Below, one piece after another: positions 48,043 through 52,040 of a stretch of 52,040 bases of DNA; the stretch's first letter is position 1; every line of letters starts with the position of its first letter. A program made the translations under genes and the position numbers. Origin of the DNA: Deltaproteobacteria bacterium (GTDB lineage: Bacteria > JADJOY01); assembly GCA_016713535.1 (NCBI GenBank), contig JADJOY010000036.1, positions 1-52,040 on the forward strand, in the 5' to 3' direction. Below the pieces are notes generated by a model. That model was not told the DNA's origin and did not search any database. It saw only the letters and a program-made list of their open reading frames with translations.

Positions 48043-49764
48043 ATGAAGATCGACCCAACGAGCTCGGCGCGTCCGTTCCTGGCGTGGACGCTCATCGCGC
48101 TGCTCTCCAGCGCACGGATCGCGGGCGCCGAGCCGGCGGCCGCCGGCGCGGGCCAGCCCGCGGGTGGCCTGGGCGCGGTCGAGGGAGCGGCGCCGTCCGC
48201 GACCCCCGGCATCACGACGACGGGTACGAACCCGGGAACCTCGGGCAGCGAAGCGGCGCCCGAGGCCCCGAAGCACAAGAAGAAGGCCAAGGCGCCCGCG
48301 CCCCCACCGCTTCCGGTGCTGGACGTTGCACCCGCCGAGCCGGCGACCCTCACCCGCACCCTCGAGCCGCTGGTGCTGCGCGCGGGCGTCGCACTGCCGG
48401 GGTGGCTGGGCAGCGAGATCGGCTCGATCCGCGCCTACGCGCTGGTGAACGGCAAGCTCCAGCCGGTGCCGTTCCAGGTCGACGAGCGCGCCGCCGACGG
48501 CCGCTACCTCTACCCCGACGGCATCCGCAACGACGCCGTCGAGATCGACGGCAAGCTCACCGCCGAGGACGAGCTGGTGCTGCTCGCCAGCGACGCGGGT
48601 GCGCGCCCTCCCGACGGCACGCTGGTGCCCGGCGCCGCAGACACGCAGCTCGTGGCGATCGAGGACCCGGCGCCGCCGCGCCCGCCGGCGATCACTCCGC
48701 CGCCACCAGCCCCACCGGCGCCTGCGCCCGGCGACGCCGCGAGCACGACCCCGGCCGCCCCCGCGCCGCCGGCTCCGCCGCCGCCACCCCCACCGAGCCA
48801 GCCCACCGGCCCCACCCACGGCTGGTTCGTGCTCGCGCGCTACGACGGCGCCCCCCCCGACCGCAGCCTCGTGACCCAGCCCCGCATGGTCCACGAGTGG
48901 GACAAGAACTACGTCTACAGCAGCTCCTACGGCATCGGGTTCTACGACTTCGTGCCGCCGGCCCACTCGGCGGTGCCGCGTGAGATCCGTCTCCGCCAGG
49001 CCGACGGCGCCGGCCCCAACATCCTCGATCGCTTCAAGTGGCGGGTCGAGATCAGCGTCCTGTGGGGCCTCTACACGGTGCGCTTCGACGAGCAGAACGT
49101 TCGCGTCCAGGTGCTCGCCTACAAGATCGGTCCGGTGCGGACGCTGCGCTACGTGGCGTGCCGGGTGGTCCTGCCGTTCGGCATCGACGGCCCATCGCTC
49201 ACCATCGACGCGGCGTTCTATCCCACGATGGCGCAGATCCCGCTCGAGCTCACGGTGCCACACTCACCCGGCTTCATCGGTACCCACAGCGACCTGATCC
49301 TGGGCGTCGACCTCTCGCCCAACGCCCAGGGCATGCTCTTCTACGACAGCGAGAACCCGGATGGGTTCCTGGTCGACGGCTGGATGAGCGAGACCGAGAA
49401 GGCGCAGCGCAAGCGCCCCGATCAGTGGCGGCTGTGGGCCGGCAAGCAGGGGTCGCTGGTCGAGCGCACCTTCTGGGATCCCGCCTACCTGAAGACGGTC
49501 GGGCTCGAGGTGGAGTACGTCGACGACGCCGCCGACCAGCGCCCGCCCGAGGAGAAGCCGGGCCAGCACGGCGCCTACTTCGAGCGCTATCGCGTCGACG
49601 ACCTCGCACCGGGCACCTACCGCGCGCTGATGGAGTGGTACTTCCCGGGCTGGTACGAATACACGCCGGGGGACGAGAGCGCGGTGCTGGCGGTCCGCGA
49701 TCAGCCGCTGCGGGTGCGGGTCGGCGACTGGGAAGGCCCGGCGCTGCCGCCGCCGCCGAGGTAA
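48043..49764 (+). CDS. exported proline-rich hypothetical protein
   Basis: 573 residues, signal peptide MKIDPTSSARPFLAWTLIAL followed by ALLSSARIAG. Two Pro/Ala linkers (about 25-95 and 205-260, the second APPPPPPPSQPTGP) flank beta-rich parts (LVLRAGVALPGWLGSEIGSI, PVPFQVDERAADGRYLYPDG). The C-terminal part (EWDKNYVYSSSYGIGFYDFV, ILDRFKWRVEISVLWGLYTV, ALMEWYFPGWYEY) is unknown. It is 7 bp after the sulfatase-fold gene and probably in one operon; a substrate-binding or surface role is possible but unproven. Confidence 0.78.
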   Translation: MKIDPTSSARPFLAWTLIALLSSARIAGAEPAAAGAGQPAGGLGAVEGAAPSATPGITTTGTNPGTSGSEAAPEAPKHKKKAKAPAPPPLPVLDVAPAEPATLTRTLEPLVLRAGVALPGWLGSEIGSIRAYALVNGKLQPVPFQVDERAADGRYLYPDGIRNDAVEIDGKLTAEDELVLLASDAGARPPDGTLVPGAADTQLVAIEDPAPPRPPAITPPPPAPPAPAPGDAASTTPAAPAPPAPPPPPPPSQPTGPTHGWFVLARYDGAPPDRSLVTQPRMVHEWDKNYVYSSSYGIGFYDFVPPAHSAVPREIRLRQADGAGPNILDRFKWRVEISVLWGLYTVRFDEQNVRVQVLAYKIGPVRTLRYVACRVVLPFGIDGPSLTIDAAFYPTMAQIPLELTVPHSPGFIGTHSDLILGVDLSPNAQGMLFYDSENPDGFLVDGWMSETEKAQRKRPDQWRLWAGKQGSLVERTFWDPAYLKTVGLEVEYVDDAADQRPPEEKPGQHGAYFERYRVDDLAPGTYRALMEWYFPGWYEYTPGDESAVLAVRDQPLRVRVGDWEGPALPPPPR

Positions 49765-49772
49765 GGGCCTGG

Positions 49773-52040
49773 AAGGAGGGTCGCGCGTTGCGCGACCGGC
49801 GATACGCGGCGATGTCACATCGCCGATCGCGTCGATCGCTGTACAGGGATCGGCGACGTCGCCAACGCCCACGCCTCGTCGTATCGCCGGGCACGCGACG
49901 CGTGCCCCTCCCCGGGCTCGATCGCGACCAGATCCGGCCCAGGACGCCCGGCCCCGGGGGCGGGCCCTCCACCGGTCCGGAGGGGTTGCGGGTTGCGCGA
50001 CCGGCGATACGCGGCGATGTCACGCATCCGATCGCGTCGATCGCTGTACAGGGATCGGCGACGTCGCCAACGCCCACGCCTCGTCGTATCGCCGGGCACG
50101 CGACGCGTGCCCCTCCCCGGGGCTCGATCGCGATCAGATCCCGCCCCGCAACGCCCGGCCCCCCGGGGGCGGGCCCTCCACACCGGTCCGGAGGGTCGCG
50201 CGTTGCGCGACCGGCGATACGCGGCGATGTCACATCGCCGATCGCGTCGATCGCTGCACAGGGATCCACGAGGTCGTGATCGCCCACGCCTCGTCGTATC
50301 GCCGGGCACGCGACGCGTGCCCCTCCCCGGGGCTCGATCGCGACCAGATCCCGCCCCGCGACGCCCGGCCCCCCGGGGGCGGGCCCTCCACACCGGTCCG
50401 GAGGGTCGCGCGTTGCGCGACCGGCGATACGCGCCGATGTCACATCGCCGATCGCGTCGATCGCTGTACAGGGATCGGCGACGTCGCCAACGCCTCGTCG
50501 TATCGCCGGGCACGCGACGCGTGCCCCTCGCCGGGGCTCGATCGCGACCAGATCCCGCCCAAGGACGCCCAGCCCCCCGGGGGCGGGCCCTCCACGCCGG
50601 TCCGGAGGGTCGCGCGTTGCGCGACCGGCGATACGCGGCGATGTCACATCGCCGACCGCGTCGATCGCTGCACAGGGATCCACGAGGTCGTGATCGCCCA
50701 CGCCACGTCGTATCGCCGGGCACGCGACGCGTGCCCCTCCCCGGGGCTCGATCGCGACCGATCCCGCCCCGCGACGCCCGGCCCCCCGGGGGCGGGCCCT
50801 CCACACCGGTCCGGAGGGTCGCGCGTTGCGCGACCGGCGATACGCGGCGATGTCACATCGCCGACCGCGTCGATCGCTGTACAGGGATCCGCAACGCCGA
50901 CCCCGCCCACGCCTCGTCGTATCGCCGGGCACGCAACGCGTGCCCTCCCCCGGGCTCGATCGCGACCAGATCCCGCCCAGGACGCCCGGCCCCCGGGGGG
51001 CCCTCCACACCGGTCCGGAGGGGGTTGCGGGTTGCGCGACCGGCGATACGCGGCGGCGTCACACCGCCGATCGCGTCGATCGCTGTACAGGGATCGGCGA
51101 CCGCGCCAACGCCCACGCCTCGTCGTATCGCCGGGCACGCGACGCGTGCCCCTCCCCGGGGCTCGATCGCGACCGATCCCGCCCCGCGACGCCCGGCCCC
51201 CCCGGGGGCGGGCCCTCCACACCGGTCCGGAGGGGTTGCGGGTTGCGCGACCGGCGATACGCGGCGATGTCACATCGCCGATCGCGTCGATCGCTGCACA
51301 GGGATCCACGAGGTCGTGATCGCCCACGCCTCGTCGTATCGCCGGGCACGCGACGCGTGCCCTCCCCGGGGCTCGATCGCGACCAGATCCCGCCCCGCGA
51401 CGCCCGGCCCCCCGGGGGCGGGCCCTCCACACCGGTCCGGAGGGTCGCGCGTTGCGCGACCGGCGATACGCGGCGATGTCACATCGCCGATCGCGTCGAT
51501 CGCTGTACAGGGATCGGCGACGTCGCCAACGCCCACGCCTCGTCGTATCGCCGGGCACGCGACGCGTGCCCCTCCCCGGGGCTCGATCGCGACCGATCCC
51601 GCCCCGCGACGCCCGGCCCCCCGGGGGCGGGCCCTCCACACCGGTCCGGAGGGGTTGCGGGTTGCGCGACCGGCGATACGCGGCGATGTCACATCGCCGA
51701 TCGCGTCGATCGCTGTACAGGGATCGGCGACGTCGGCAACGCGCACGCCTCGTCGTATCGCCGGGCACGCGACGCGTGCCCCTCCCCCGGGCTCGATTGC
51801 GACCGATCCCGCCCCGCGACGCCCGGCCCCCCGGGGGCGGGCCCTCCACACCGGTCCGGAGGGTCGCGCGTTGCGCGACCGGCGATACGCGGCGATGTCA
51901 CGCATCCGATCGCGTCGATCGCTGTACTGGGATCGGCGACGTCGCCAACGCCCACGCCTCGTCGTATCGCCGGGCACGCGACGCGTGCCCCTCCCCCGGG
52001 CTCGATCGCGACCAGATCCCGCCCCGCGACGCCCGGCCCC
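49773..52040. repeat. tandem array IV: 11 or more ~209 bp units of an inverted element dimer
   Basis: Unit order: GGAGGGTCGCGCG-TT-GCGCGACC, GGCGATACG, 27 nt (with GGCGATGT-C-ACATCGCC), GATCGCTGT directly joined to ACAGGGATC, 28 nt, CGTATCGCCGG, GCACGCG-AC-GCGTGC, CCTCCCC, then a CGATCGCGACC linker and GGCCCCCCGGGGGC. The units start near 49776, 49979, 50190, 50399, 50605, 50813, 51016, 51230, 51440, 51649 and 51858, and the array continues past the window. Some units have a GCACAG version of the box. Confidence 0.92.

Noticed and set aside
49773-52040. Tandem array considered as a CRISPR
   Set aside because: Units are about 209 bp, made of hairpins, without short unique spacers; no cas genes.

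Overview
The window is very G+C-rich bacterial DNA with short, mostly monocistronic genes separated by long repeat-filled gaps. Gene content (multi-PAS hybrid kinases, a MASE1 sensor, FHA-GGDEF and PilZ proteins, an MCP, MscS, RlpA, an AarF/UbiB-type kinase with a phasin-like partner) suggests a free-living Gram-negative, perhaps an uncultured deltaproteobacterial, Myxococcota or Binatota-type lineage. The lineage is inferred from gene content only. No rRNA, tRNA, phage or CRISPR locus was seen.

Layout. 1-5,250: a hydrolase remnant, a DUF362 gene, an FHA-GGDEF protein and a PilZ protein, the genes carrying frame breaks. 5,250-13,300: a GH84-type lipoprotein, a 2-oxoglutarate/Fe(II) oxygenase with a small partner, a PPOX-fold protein, a GFA-fold protein, a histidine kinase and a small membrane protein. 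13,389-18,593: a chromosomal integron, with an IntI integrase, a candidate attI and seven cassettes each ending in an attC-like site. 18,600-20,300: a toxin/antitoxin-like pair between two copies of a ~230 bp direct repeat, then a Uma2 endonuclease. 20,495-35,665: glyoxalase I, a multi-PAS kinase, RlpA, MscS (two in-frame amber codons), glycerol-3-phosphate dehydrogenase and a giant MASE1/8-PAS hybrid kinase. 37,492-49,764: epimerase plus glutaredoxin, MCP, prolyl oligopeptidase, Fic protein, UbiB/AarF plus a phasin-like protein, and a sulfatase-fold protein with a secreted proline-rich protein.

Two systems stand out. First, the integron is reverse-oriented: intI is encoded on the same strand as its cassettes and lies upstream of them with attI beyond its 3' end, unlike the usual divergent layout. 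Five of the seven attC sites have a GTTCG or otherwise variant core instead of GTTAG. The cassettes carry uncharacterised, mainly membrane or exported proteins. Second, nearly every gap carries REP-like hairpins headed by GTAG or GGAG, with stems that differ by compensating changes. One class is part of a larger element: the core (CGTATCGCCGG, hairpin, CCTCC) lies about 27-29 nt from a GATC-containing box (ACAGGGATC). In places two such elements meet box-to-box as a long inverted dimer, and they are amplified into four tandem arrays (periods about 180, 104, 165 and 209 bp), each with its own spacer sequence.

A caution: about a third of the genes contain single-base frame breaks or in-frame stops while both sides stay well conserved. 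This may reflect sequence errors rather than gene decay. Coordinates for those genes span the restored reading frame.
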